Position numbers and translations under genes: made by a program. A stretch of 64,000 nt of DNA from Pyxidicoccus caerfyrddinensis. GTDB taxonomy: Bacteria > Myxococcota > Myxococcia > Myxococcales > Myxococcaceae. How positions within the stretch are numbered: the stretch's first letter is position 1; every line of letters starts with the position of its first letter. The notes beneath the pieces are model-generated. The model did not search any database and was not told the origin of the DNA. It saw nothing but the letters and a program-made list of their open reading frames with translations. The stretch covers positions 1-64,000 of the forward strand of contig NZ_JAAIYA010000026.1 in assembly GCF_010894405.1 (NCBI RefSeq). The letters are read 5' to 3'. Shown in pieces: positions 49,526 to 57,781 of this stretch.

Positions 49526-51025
49526 ATGCGAGTCCCGCCCGCGCGCCTCGGCGCATTCCTGCTGCTTCTCCTCAGCCCGCTCCTGGCCCTGGCCGACGCT
49601 CCCCGAGATCGCTTCGGGGCCGCGGGTTACTTCCGCATCATGACCCGCCCGGACTTCTCGGGTGGCTCCGGCCAGCTGGGCTACTACTGGCTCTACGGCC
49701 GGCTCCTCAACGAGAGCCCCTACGCCGAGCTCAACCTGAAGCTCGACGTGCTCCAGGCCACGCCGGGCTCCGACGAGGTCTGGGCCGAGGTGCACACGCG
49801 CTTCTCCGGTACCTCCATCCGCTCGGCGGACCCGGGCAATGGCTCGTTCGTCAACTTCCGCGCGGACTACCTCTTCGTGCGCGCCGGCAACATCCTGCTC
49901 GACAGGGTGACGTGGCAGCTGGGCACGCTCGAGAACCGCTGGAACGACCTGCACATCTACGACCAGCGGCCCGGCACGCTGCTCTACAACACGGTGGGCC
50001 TGTCCGGCACGTACACGGGGGACCGCTACGACGTGCTGCTGGCGGTGGGTGACAGCGGCTACTCGCTGCGGCCGCAGAAGTACAACACCGTGCTCACCGG
50101 CGCCGCGCACTTCCGCTACCGGCTGATTCCGGGGCACCTGGAGGCCGGCGTGCGCGGGCAGTTGGGCTACGAGCCCTCCGTGCGCGGCAACCGCAACGCG
50201 CTCTACGCGTCGCCCGGCATCAACTACGAGGACTACGTCCGGCGCCAGGTGGTGCAGCGCTACTTCGAGGCCAACCCCGGCCTGGAGGACCTGGTGCCCG
50301 ACCTGAAACCGCGCAGCGCGGTTTCCTATATGGCCGCCGGCTACCTGGGCTTCGGCAACTGGGGCCCGCTCATCTGGGACAACTTCTACGTCACCTTCGA
50401 GCGCAAGCACCCGGACCAGTCGTACTCGGAGAACTACCGGGGCCGGGATTGGACCGTCTACATCGCGGACCAGACGGACCAGCGCTACGAGGCGAACCTC
50501 GGCAACGAGGCGTACATCAAGATCATCCCCGACAAGCTGGAGGCGCTCTGGGGCGTCTGGGTGGGCTACGCCTTCAACAAGGACAACGCCATCAAGCCGG
50601 GTGACGACGACCGGTTCATCGCGTCCACGGTGCTGCGGCTCCAGTACTTCCTCACCGAGCGGGTCCACCTGCTGGCGGAGACGAGCATCGCCCGGGAGAA
50701 GAGTGAGAATGGCAACCTCTTCCGCAACCACGTGGACTCGGTGTTCACCAACACGGGCGGCATGCCGGACGCGCGCGGGCTGGAGTTCGGTGACAGCGAC
50801 ACGCGCGACACGTGGCAGGGCAAGGTGGGCGTGGTGCTCAACCCGACGGGCAGGGGCATCTACGCGCGCCCCAGCCTGCGCCTGCTCTACGGCATCCAGT
50901 ACTCCACGCAGCACGCGGCGTTCGGCAACTCCTTCGTGGAGAGTCTGGACCAGTACAACGTCTACGTCGGCCCCGAGCGCCACTGGCACTCGGTGGTCGC
51001 CATCGAGGCCGAAGGATGGTTCTGA
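49526..51025 (+). CDS. outer-membrane beta-barrel protein of the glucan locus
   Basis: A 499-aa protein with a signal peptide (cleavage near LALADA). Alternating aromatic strands throughout (FGAAGYFRIMTRPDF, YYWLYGRLLNESPYAELNLKL, YFLTERVHLLAETSIA) end in a typical terminal strand VVAIEAEGWF, with aromatic last residue for barrel insertion. It looks like a porin of maltoporin-like function, but I see no clear LamB signature. It lies between the isoamylase and the amylase and overlaps the latter by 10 bases, so it is the obvious candidate for oligosaccharide passage across the outer membrane. Substrate is inferred from context. Confidence 0.82.
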   Translation: MRVPPARLGAFLLLLLSPLLALADAPRDRFGAAGYFRIMTRPDFSGGSGQLGYYWLYGRLLNESPYAELNLKLDVLQATPGSDEVWAEVHTRFSGTSIRSADPGNGSFVNFRADYLFVRAGNILLDRVTWQLGTLENRWNDLHIYDQRPGTLLYNTVGLSGTYTGDRYDVLLAVGDSGYSLRPQKYNTVLTGAAHFRYRLIPGHLEAGVRGQLGYEPSVRGNRNALYASPGINYEDYVRRQVVQRYFEANPGLEDLVPDLKPRSAVSYMAAGYLGFGNWGPLIWDNFYVTFERKHPDQSYSENYRGRDWTVYIADQTDQRYEANLGNEAYIKIIPDKLEALWGVWVGYAFNKDNAIKPGDDDRFIASTVLRLQYFLTERVHLLAETSIAREKSENGNLFRNHVDSVFTNTGGMPDARGLEFGDSDTRDTWQGKVGVVLNPTGRGIYARPSLRLLYGIQYSTQHAAFGNSFVESLDQYNVYVGPERHWHSVVAIEAEGWF

Positions 51026-53397
51026 GACAGCGGTGGGCCCTGGCGGCCCTCTTCCTCGCGGTGGGCACGGCGGGATGTCTGCTGAAGCAGTCCACCGCGC
51101 CCGTGCTGGCGCCCAACGGCACGGTGGTGGCGGTGGCCTACGTGCGCGACGACAGGCTCAAGCGCGGCGTCGTGGCGGACGTGCCGCAGGGCGTGAAGCA
51201 GCGCGTGGCGGAGGCCCTGGCGAAGCGCAACCTCCAGGTGCAGGAGGTGCCGTACGAGCAGTACGCGGCCGAGTTCGCGAGGGTGTCGGAGTCCCAGCGC
51301 CGCTACGCCATGCTGATGGCCCATGCGCCGAACGCGCCGCTGTACCTGCTGGTGGAGACGCGCGTCTCCTTCTTCGGCGAGGTGAGCGGGCGCTTCTCGT
51401 GGGAGGTCTACGTCCGCACGACGGCGGGGCGCGCCAACTCCACGCTGGAGCCCACGAGCATCAGCCAGGACTACTCCGCCGCGCTTCAGTACGACCAGCA
51501 GCGGGAGAACGACGCGCAGCTGGAGGTGTCGCGTCAGATCGCGGGGCAGGCCGCGGGCCTGTTCGACTCGTTCCTCGCGTCGCCCATGATGGTGCCGGTG
51601 ACGGACGGGGGCCCGGCCGTGGTGCCCGGCCTGAGCGCGCCGGCCGGCGAGGGCATCGAGCCCGGGACGAGCACGCCGTCCGCGCCTCCCAGGCCGCCGG
51701 AGGGCGGTGCGGCGGACGGCGGCTCGGCGTGGGTGCCGCCCGCGGGGGACGCCATCTACTTCGTGATGGTGGACCGCTTCGCGAATGGGGACTCGCGCAA
51801 TGACGGGAAGGTGGACCTGAAGGATGCGCAGGCGTTCCATGGGGGCGACCTGCAGGGTGTCATCTCGCGGTTGGACGGGCTGAAGCAGCTCGGTGTCCGC
51901 ACGGTGTGGCTTTCACCCGTCTTCCAGATGCGGACGGAGAAGTTCTACGGGTACGGCGCCTTCCACGGGTACTGGGTAGAGGACTTCGGGAAGGTGGAGC
52001 CGCGCTTCGGTGACGAGGCGCTGCTGACGAAGCTGTCGGAGGAGCTGCGCCGCCGGGACATGCGGCTGGTGCTGGACGTGGTGCTCAACCACGTGGGCCC
52101 CGAGACGAAGCTGGTGCGCGAGAAGCCCCAGTGGTTCCACGGCCTGGGCCCCATCGACAACTGGAACGACACGCGCGAGTTGGTGATGCGCGACGTGCAC
52201 GGGCTGCCGGACCTGGCGGTGGAGAAGGACGAGGTCTACCAACATCTCCTCGGGCACTCGCAGCAGTGGGTGGACGCGGTGAAGCCCGCGGGCTTCCGGC
52301 TGGATGCGGTGAAGCACATGCCGCTGAAGTTCTGGGCCCGCTACAACGACGACCTGCGGGCCCACGCGGGGAAGGACTTCCTGCTGCTGGGGGAGATGCT
52401 GGACGGGGACCCGGTGCTGCTGGCGGACACGATGGCGAAGGGGCACTTCGGGACGATGTTCGACTTCCCGCTGGCCTTCGCGCTGGTGGATGTCTTCTGC
52501 CGCGACAGGTCGCCCTCGCACCTGGGCGCGGTGCTCTCCAACGACAGGCTGTACCCGGCGCCGGGCTCGCTGGTGACGCTGGTGGACAACCACGACCTGC
52601 CCCGGGTGATGAGCGAGTGCGGCGGGGACGTGGAGCGGGTGAAGCGGGCCCTGGCGGTGCAGCTCACCGCGCGCGGGGTGCCGGCGCTCACGTACGGGAC
52701 GGAGGAGGGGCTGGCGGGGAAGAAGGAGCCGGAGAATCGCGGGGACATGCGCTTCACGGCGGACCATCCGCTGCGCGGCTGGATTTCGAAGCTGCTGGAG
52801 CTGCGGCGGGGCAGTGAGGCCCTCCAGGGTGGCGAGACGCTCGTGCTCGCCGCCCGGGAGGACCTCTTTGCCTACGCCCGCGTGGCGCCAGACGAGGCCG
52901 TGGTGGTTGCCGTGAACCGGGGCAGGGGGCTCGTGGACGTGGCGCTTCCGGCGGGGCTCGCGGGAGCACGCGTCTCCGAGCTGCTCGCGGGCACCGCGTT
53001 TCCGGGCACCGATTCCATCCCCGTGCCGCCCGGCCCGGTGACGCTGCTGCGGCTGAAGCCGCGCGAGACCGGTGGCTTCGGCGCGCTGGTGGCGCAGGCC
53101 CGTACGCGCTGGCGGGGGCAGGGCGAGCGGCGCACGGTGGAGCTGACGGTGGACGACGCGTCGGCGCGGCTGGTGGGCAGCGGACCGGAGCTGGGCGGCT
53201 GGAAGCCCGAGCGCTCACTGCGTCCGGAATCCGGCGGATTCAAGCTGTCGCTGCCCGTGGGGGCCGTGTTCGAGTACAAGCTCGTGCGCGACGGCACCCC
53301 GGGGAAGTTCGACTGGGAGGGCGGAGACAACCGCCTGTTGTACGTGCCCGAAGGCCGCGAGCCCCTGCGCCTGAGTCTGGCGTGGGGCAAGCGCTGA
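51016..53397 (+). CDS. GH13 alpha-amylase lipoprotein with unusual N-terminal domain
   Basis: A 793-aa lipoprotein (VGTAGC lipobox). Residues about 25-190 form an unrecognised alpha/beta domain. A Pro/Gly/Ala-rich linker (about 195-240) leads to a GH13 barrel: YFVMVDRFANGD, LDVVLNHVGP, GFRLDAVKHM (nucleophile Asp), LLLGEMLDGD (acid/base Glu), LVDNHDLPR. After a short beta domain, the last 100 residues resemble a CBM20/48-type starch-binding module (LVGSGPELGGWKPERSL). It would hydrolyse alpha-1,4-glucan at the cell surface. Translation is coupled to the barrel gene by a 10-base overlap. Third gene of the rightward glucan operon. Confidence 0.92.
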   Translation: MVLRQRWALAALFLAVGTAGCLLKQSTAPVLAPNGTVVAVAYVRDDRLKRGVVADVPQGVKQRVAEALAKRNLQVQEVPYEQYAAEFARVSESQRRYAMLMAHAPNAPLYLLVETRVSFFGEVSGRFSWEVYVRTTAGRANSTLEPTSISQDYSAALQYDQQRENDAQLEVSRQIAGQAAGLFDSFLASPMMVPVTDGGPAVVPGLSAPAGEGIEPGTSTPSAPPRPPEGGAADGGSAWVPPAGDAIYFVMVDRFANGDSRNDGKVDLKDAQAFHGGDLQGVISRLDGLKQLGVRTVWLSPVFQMRTEKFYGYGAFHGYWVEDFGKVEPRFGDEALLTKLSEELRRRDMRLVLDVVLNHVGPETKLVREKPQWFHGLGPIDNWNDTRELVMRDVHGLPDLAVEKDEVYQHLLGHSQQWVDAVKPAGFRLDAVKHMPLKFWARYNDDLRAHAGKDFLLLGEMLDGDPVLLADTMAKGHFGTMFDFPLAFALVDVFCRDRSPSHLGAVLSNDRLYPAPGSLVTLVDNHDLPRVMSECGGDVERVKRALAVQLTARGVPALTYGTEEGLAGKKEPENRGDMRFTADHPLRGWISKLLELRRGSEALQGGETLVLAAREDLFAYARVAPDEAVVVAVNRGRGLVDVALPAGLAGARVSELLAGTAFPGTDSIPVPPGPVTLLRLKPRETGGFGALVAQARTRWRGQGERRTVELTVDDASARLVGSGPELGGWKPERSLRPESGGFKLSLPVGAVFEYKLVRDGTPGKFDWEGGDNRLLYVPEGREPLRLSLAWGKR

Positions 53398-53452
53398 AGG
53401 ACATCCTCCACTTGCCCCCTCGTCACGAGCGGGGCCGACACCGAGGCCTGAA

Positions 53453-54499
53453 GTGAACGACCGACTCCTCCGCGCGGCGCGCCGCCAGCCCACCGACACG
53501 ACGCCCGTGTGGCTGATGCGCCAGGCCGGCCGCTACCTGCCCGAGTACCGGGCCATCCGCGGCAACATCGCCTTCCTGGACCTGTGCAAGCACCCGGACC
53601 TGGCGGCCGAAGTGACGGTGCAGCCGGTGACACGCCTGGGCGTGGACGCGGCCATCATCTTCTCGGACATCCTCATCCCCGTGGAGGCGATGGGCATTGT
53701 GCTGGAGCTGGGCGACAAGGGCCCGCACTTCCCCAACCCGGTGCGCACCGCGGCGGACATCGACAAGCTCGGTGTGCCGGACCCGGTGCAAGGCACGGGC
53801 TTCGTGGCCGAGGCCATCCGCCGCACGCGCAAGGCGCTGAATGACTCGGTGCCCGTCATCGGCTTCGCGGGCGCGCCCTTCACGCTGGCCGCGTACCTGG
53901 TCGAAGGCGGCGGCTCGAAGAGCTACATCCTCATCAAGCGGCTGATGTTCGAGCAGCCGGAGCTGGCGCACCGCCTCTTCGGGAAGCTCACGGACACGCT
54001 GATTCCGTACCTGAAGATGCAGGTGGAGGCGGGCGCGAGCATCGTCCAGATTTTCGACTCGTGGGGCGGCGAGCTGTCGCCGTGGGACTACGAGCGCTTC
54101 TGCATTCCGTACCTGAAGCGGATGGTGTCCGAGCTGAAGGCGACGGGCGTGCCCGTCATCGTGTTCGGCGTGGGCATGTCCACGCACCTGCCGCTCTTGA
54201 AGAGCACGGGCGCGGACGTGGTGGGGCTGGACTGGACGATGCCCATGGACGAGGGCCGCAAGGTGCTGGGCCCGGACGTGGCGGTGCAGGGCAACCTGGA
54301 CCCGCTGCACCTGTTCCTGCCGCGCGAGGAGCTGGACGGGCGCGTGAAGGACATCCTCCAGCGCGCCGGGCCCGTGGGGCACATCTTCAACCTGGGCCAC
54401 GGCATCCTGCCGCCCACGGACCCGGACTCGGCGAAGTTCCTCGTGGACGCCGTGCACAAGCACGGCGTGGCACTGAGGCAGGGGACGCTGGGGAAGTAG
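53453..54499 (+). CDS. hemE: uroporphyrinogen decarboxylase HemE
   Basis: A 348-aa cytoplasmic enzyme that removes four carboxyl groups from uroporphyrinogen III to give coproporphyrinogen III in haem synthesis. Family signatures: PVWLMRQAGRYLPEY near the N-terminus (substrate-binding Arg), IIFSDILIPVEAMG (active-site Asp), GFAGAPFTLAAYLVEGGGSK, IFDSWGGELSP, GNLDPLHLF and NLGHGILPPTD with the conserved His. Length is normal. The start is a GTG at 53453, about 55 bases after the amylase stop. It may be read through from the glucan operon or have its own promoter. Confidence 0.97.
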   Translation: MNDRLLRAARRQPTDTTPVWLMRQAGRYLPEYRAIRGNIAFLDLCKHPDLAAEVTVQPVTRLGVDAAIIFSDILIPVEAMGIVLELGDKGPHFPNPVRTAADIDKLGVPDPVQGTGFVAEAIRRTRKALNDSVPVIGFAGAPFTLAAYLVEGGGSKSYILIKRLMFEQPELAHRLFGKLTDTLIPYLKMQVEAGASIVQIFDSWGGELSPWDYERFCIPYLKRMVSELKATGVPVIVFGVGMSTHLPLLKSTGADVVGLDWTMPMDEGRKVLGPDVAVQGNLDPLHLFLPREELDGRVKDILQRAGPVGHIFNLGHGILPPTDPDSAKFLVDAVHKHGVALRQGTLGK

Positions 54500-54565
54500 C
54501 GGCTCAGCCGCCCTCAGCGGGGACGCCGTGCACAGGCAAGGCGTCCCGGTGCGGAAGGGCGCGCC

Positions 54566-54943
54566 TCAGCCGGCGTCGCCCAGTGTGCCGGCATCCCCCT
54601 GGGTGCCAGCGTCTCCCAGGGAACCGGCATCCACGGGAATGCAGCTCATGCCTCCGCCGTCCAGGCTGCCCGCATCCATGCCGCCATCCGTCAGGTCGCA
54701 CTGCGGCAGGTCCTCGATGCAGTCGAACGTGCCGTCGTCGCACGGCGGCATGCCGTAGCAGGCCATCAACGTGAGGCCGACCGCGCTCGCGCCCGCGAGC
54801 GTCCACAGCGAGGCCACCCAGGACATCGCAAGGCGCGTGGGCCCGCCGTCGAGCGGGTGGCTGCAGTGCAGGCACGCTTTCGCGGTGGGCGGGTTGAATC
54901 CCTGGCAGGACGGACAGCCAGACAGCTGGGGCACGGAGGGCAT
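54566..54943 (-). CDS. small zinc-ribbon membrane protein with DAG repeats
   Basis: A 125-aa protein. An N-terminal zinc ribbon with C-x2-C...C-x2-C (GCPSCQGFNPPTAKACLHC) is followed by one membrane helix (about 45-65). The external tail has four cysteines (ACYG, PCDDG, DCIED, QCDLT) and ends in repeated Asp-Ala-Gly units (DAGSLGDAGTQGDAGTLGDAG shape). Start at 54943 chosen because it directly precedes the zinc ribbon; ribosome site weak. Function unknown. Convergent with hemE. Confidence 0.6.
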   Translation of the reverse strand: MPSVPQLSGCPSCQGFNPPTAKACLHCSHPLDGGPTRLAMSWVASLWTLAGASAVGLTLMACYGMPPCDDGTFDCIEDLPQCDLTDGGMDAGSLDGGGMSCIPVDAGSLGDAGTQGDAGTLGDAG

Positions 54944-55113
54944 CCTTGTCGGAGTGGGGTGTGAGGCCGGTGGGCGAAGTGCAGGGCTCGTGCCCGAGGT
55001 AAGTGCCAGAACTCCCGAGGGCCGCGCCACTCGCCGCGTGCTGGAACGAGCGCGGGCCTGACACCGGTGTCACGGATGTTGGTGCCGGGGCTCGTCCGTT
55101 AGGCTCCGTGCGC

Positions 55114-56418
55114 ATGGTGAACCGGCGCATCGACGTGAGCCCCACGGACTACCACCCCGCCTACGTGGTGTGGGAGCTGACCCTCGCGTGCGACCAGCCC
55201 TGCACGCACTGTGGCTCGCGGGCCGGCACCGCACGCGCGGGGGAGCTGGGCACGGAGGAGGCGCTCGGGGTGGTGGCGCAGCTCGCGGCGATGCGCGCAC
55301 GGGAGGTGGTGCTCATCGGTGGAGAGGCGTACCTGCACCCGGGGTTCCTCCGCATCATCCAGGCGTTGAAGGCCGCGGGCATCCGGCCGGGCCTGACGAC
55401 GGGCGGGCGCGGAGTCACCGCGGAGCTGGCCTCGGAGATGGCGAGCGCGGGGCTGTACGCAGCGTCGGTGAGCATCGACGGGCTGGAGCCCACGCACGAC
55501 ATCATGCGCGCGGCCCGGGGCAGCTTCGCTTCCGCCACCGCGGCACTGGGGTACCTGAAGGCCGCCGGAGTGCGCACCGCCGCCAACACCAATCTCAACC
55601 GGCTCAACCAGGGGGACCTGGAGGGGCTCTATTCGCACTTGAGGGCCCAGGGCATCGGGGCGTGGCAGGTGCAGATCACCGCGCCGCTCGGGCGCGCGGC
55701 GGACCGGCCGGACCTGCTGCTGCAGCCGTGGGATTTGATGGACCTGATGCCGCGCATCGCCCGGCTGAAGGAGCAGGCGCGGCAGGACCGCATCACCGTG
55801 ATGCCGGGCAACAACCTGGGCTACTTCGGGCCGGAGGAGGCGCTGCTGCGCTCGGTGCACGCGGGCGGGCGAGACCACTGGCGGGGCTGTCAGGCGGGGC
55901 GCTACGTGATGGGCATCGAGTCGAATGGCGCGGTGAAGGGATGCCCCTCGCTCCAGACGGCGCACTACGTGGGCGGCAACCTGCGCGAGCAGTCACTGGA
56001 GACCATCTGGAAGGACACGCCACAGTTGGCCTTCACGCGGACGCGCACGGTGGAGGACTTGTGGGGCTTCTGCCGCACGTGCCCCTTCGCGGAGACGTGC
56101 ATGGGCGGGTGCAGCTTCACGGCGCATGCGCTGTTCGGCCGGCCGGGGAACAACCCCTACTGTCACTTCCGCGCAAAGACGCGCGCGGCGGAAGGGACGC
56201 GGGAGCGGCTCGTGCCGAAGGCGCCCGCGCCGGGCCGGCCATTCGACAACGGCCTGTACGAAATCGTCGAGGAGCCCTTCGACGCGCCGGACCCCAAGCC
56301 GCAGCTCGCGCGCGAGTACGTGAAGACGAAGCGCTGGCCGAAGCCCGCTCTGCCTCCTACCGGGCAGGCAGTTGCTCCTTCCGCTCAACCGTTGACTCTT
56401 GAATCAACGGACGATTGA
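55114..56418 (+). CDS. radical SAM/SPASM-domain protein
   Basis: A 434-aa radical SAM enzyme. The iron-sulfur motif C-x3-C-x2-C is CDQPCTHC at residues about 28-35, followed by a GGEAYLHP SAM-binding segment. The C-terminal SPASM-type cysteine cluster is visible: GCQAGRY, GCPSL, FCRTCPFAETCMGGC, NPYCHF, enough for one or two extra clusters. SPASM enzymes often modify peptides, but others are unrelated to peptides, and no small precursor gene is adjacent. It is followed after 61 bases by the thiolase gene. ATG at 55114 gives the normal spacing to the cluster. Substrate unknown. Confidence 0.88.
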   Translation: MVNRRIDVSPTDYHPAYVVWELTLACDQPCTHCGSRAGTARAGELGTEEALGVVAQLAAMRAREVVLIGGEAYLHPGFLRIIQALKAAGIRPGLTTGGRGVTAELASEMASAGLYAASVSIDGLEPTHDIMRAARGSFASATAALGYLKAAGVRTAANTNLNRLNQGDLEGLYSHLRAQGIGAWQVQITAPLGRAADRPDLLLQPWDLMDLMPRIARLKEQARQDRITVMPGNNLGYFGPEEALLRSVHAGGRDHWRGCQAGRYVMGIESNGAVKGCPSLQTAHYVGGNLREQSLETIWKDTPQLAFTRTRTVEDLWGFCRTCPFAETCMGGCSFTAHALFGRPGNNPYCHFRAKTRAAEGTRERLVPKAPAPGRPFDNGLYEIVEEPFDAPDPKPQLAREYVKTKRWPKPALPPTGQAVAPSAQPLTLESTDD

Positions 56419-56479
56419 CGCGGTGCATTGTCGGCCGTTAGATGCGCCTCATCCGACGCAGCAGGAAGGTGAGGCACAC

Positions 56480-57781
56480 ATGGCAAGCGAGAAGCGCAAG
56501 GGCCACCCGAGGGTGGCCATCGTCCGCGGATTGCGGACCCCGTTCGTGAAGGCGGGCTCGGTCTTCTCCGGGCTCACCGCGCTGGACCTCGGCCGCATGG
56601 TGGTCCAGGAGCTCGTCCAGCGGACGGAGCTGGACCCGAACACCATCGACCAGGTGGTCTTCGGCCAGGTCATCCCCACGCTGACGGCCCCGTCCATCGC
56701 CCGCGAGGTGGTCATCGCCGCGGGCCTGCCGAAGAAGATCGAGGCCTTCACCGTGGCGCGCGCCTGCGCCACGTCCATCCAGGCGATGACCACGGCGGCC
56801 AACGCGATTGCCGTGGGCGAGGCGGACATCATCATCGCCGGTGGCACCGAGTGCATGTCGGACGCCCCCATCTTCACCAGCCGGCCCCTGGCCCACGCGC
56901 TGGTGGCCGCGTCCAAGGGGCGCTCGCTGCCGGAGAAGCTCAAGCCCTTCCAGAAGCTCAAGGGCAAGGACCTGATTCCCGTGCCCCCCGCCATCGCCGA
57001 GTACTCCACCGGCCTGACGATGGGCGAGAGCGCGGAGAAGATGGCCAAGGAGAACGGCATCTCCCGCGAGGAGCAGGACCGCATCGCCTACAACTCGCAC
57101 CGCAACGCCGCGCGCGCGTGGAAGGACGGCCTCTTCGACAACGAGGTCATGCACGTCGCCGTGCCGCCGAAGTACGAGCAGATTGCCGCGAAGGACAACA
57201 TCGTCCGCGACGACACCAGCGTGGAGGCGCTCGGTCAGCTCAAGCCGGTGTTCGACCGCAAGTACGGCACGATTACCGCCGGCAACGCCTCGCCCCTCAC
57301 CGACGGCGCCGCGGCGCTGCTGCTGATGAGCGAGGAGCGCGCGAAGGCCCTGGGCTATGAGCCGCTGGGCTACCTGCGCGCGCACGCCTACGCCGCGACG
57401 GACCCGGGCGACCAGCTCCTCCAGGGCCCCGTGTACGCGGTGCCCACCGCGCTCAAGCGCGCGGGCCTCACGCTGGCGGACATCGACCTGGTGGAGATGC
57501 ACGAGGCGTTCGCCGCCCAGGTGGCGAGCAACCTCCAGGCGCTGGCGTCCAAGGAGTTCGCGAAGAAGGCCGGCTGGAGCGCGCCGGTGGGCGAGGTGGA
57601 CCGCGAGCGGCTCAACGTGACGGGCGGCTCCATCGCCATCGGCCATCCCTTCGGGGCCACGGGGGCGCGCATCGTCACCCAGGCCCTCAACGAGCTGAAG
57701 CGTCGGAACAAGAACACGGTGCTGTGCACCGTCTGCGCCGCCGGTGGCCTGGGTGCCGCCGTGGTCCTGGAGCGTGCGTGA
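56480..57781 (+). CDS. fadI: acetyl-CoA acyltransferase (thiolase), beta-oxidation
   Basis: A 433-aa thiolase. The nucleophilic cysteine is in ARACATS (about residue 97). The second active-site region is VEMHEAFAAQ with His, NVTGGSIAIGHPFGATGAR carries the GHP catalytic His, and CTVCAAGGLGAAVV carries the acid/base Cys. It cleaves 3-ketoacyl-CoA to acetyl-CoA and a shortened acyl-CoA. The stop overlaps the start of the hydratase/dehydrogenase gene (TGATG), so the two subunits of a trifunctional-type complex are co-translated. Length and arrangement fit FadI/FadJ better than FadA/FadB, where the order is usually reversed. Confidence 0.93.
   Translation: MASEKRKGHPRVAIVRGLRTPFVKAGSVFSGLTALDLGRMVVQELVQRTELDPNTIDQVVFGQVIPTLTAPSIAREVVIAAGLPKKIEAFTVARACATSIQAMTTAANAIAVGEADIIIAGGTECMSDAPIFTSRPLAHALVAASKGRSLPEKLKPFQKLKGKDLIPVPPAIAEYSTGLTMGESAEKMAKENGISREEQDRIAYNSHRNAARAWKDGLFDNEVMHVAVPPKYEQIAAKDNIVRDDTSVEALGQLKPVFDRKYGTITAGNASPLTDGAAALLLMSEERAKALGYEPLGYLRAHAYAATDPGDQLLQGPVYAVPTALKRAGLTLADIDLVEMHEAFAAQVASNLQALASKEFAKKAGWSAPVGEVDRERLNVTGGSIAIGHPFGATGARIVTQALNELKRRNKNTVLCTVCAAGGLGAAVVLERA

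Noticed and set aside
46955..50989. 1344-aa open frame on the minus strand opposite the isoamylase and barrel genes
   Set aside because: Composition is Val/Ala/Arg/His noise typical of antisense frames at high GC; the plus-strand frames carry clear GH13 and signal-peptide features.
55003..55113. longer start for the radical SAM protein
   Set aside because: The extension overlaps the promoter side of the divergent zinc-ribbon gene and has no family sequence; the ATG at 55114 gives the usual distance to the CxxxCxxC motif.
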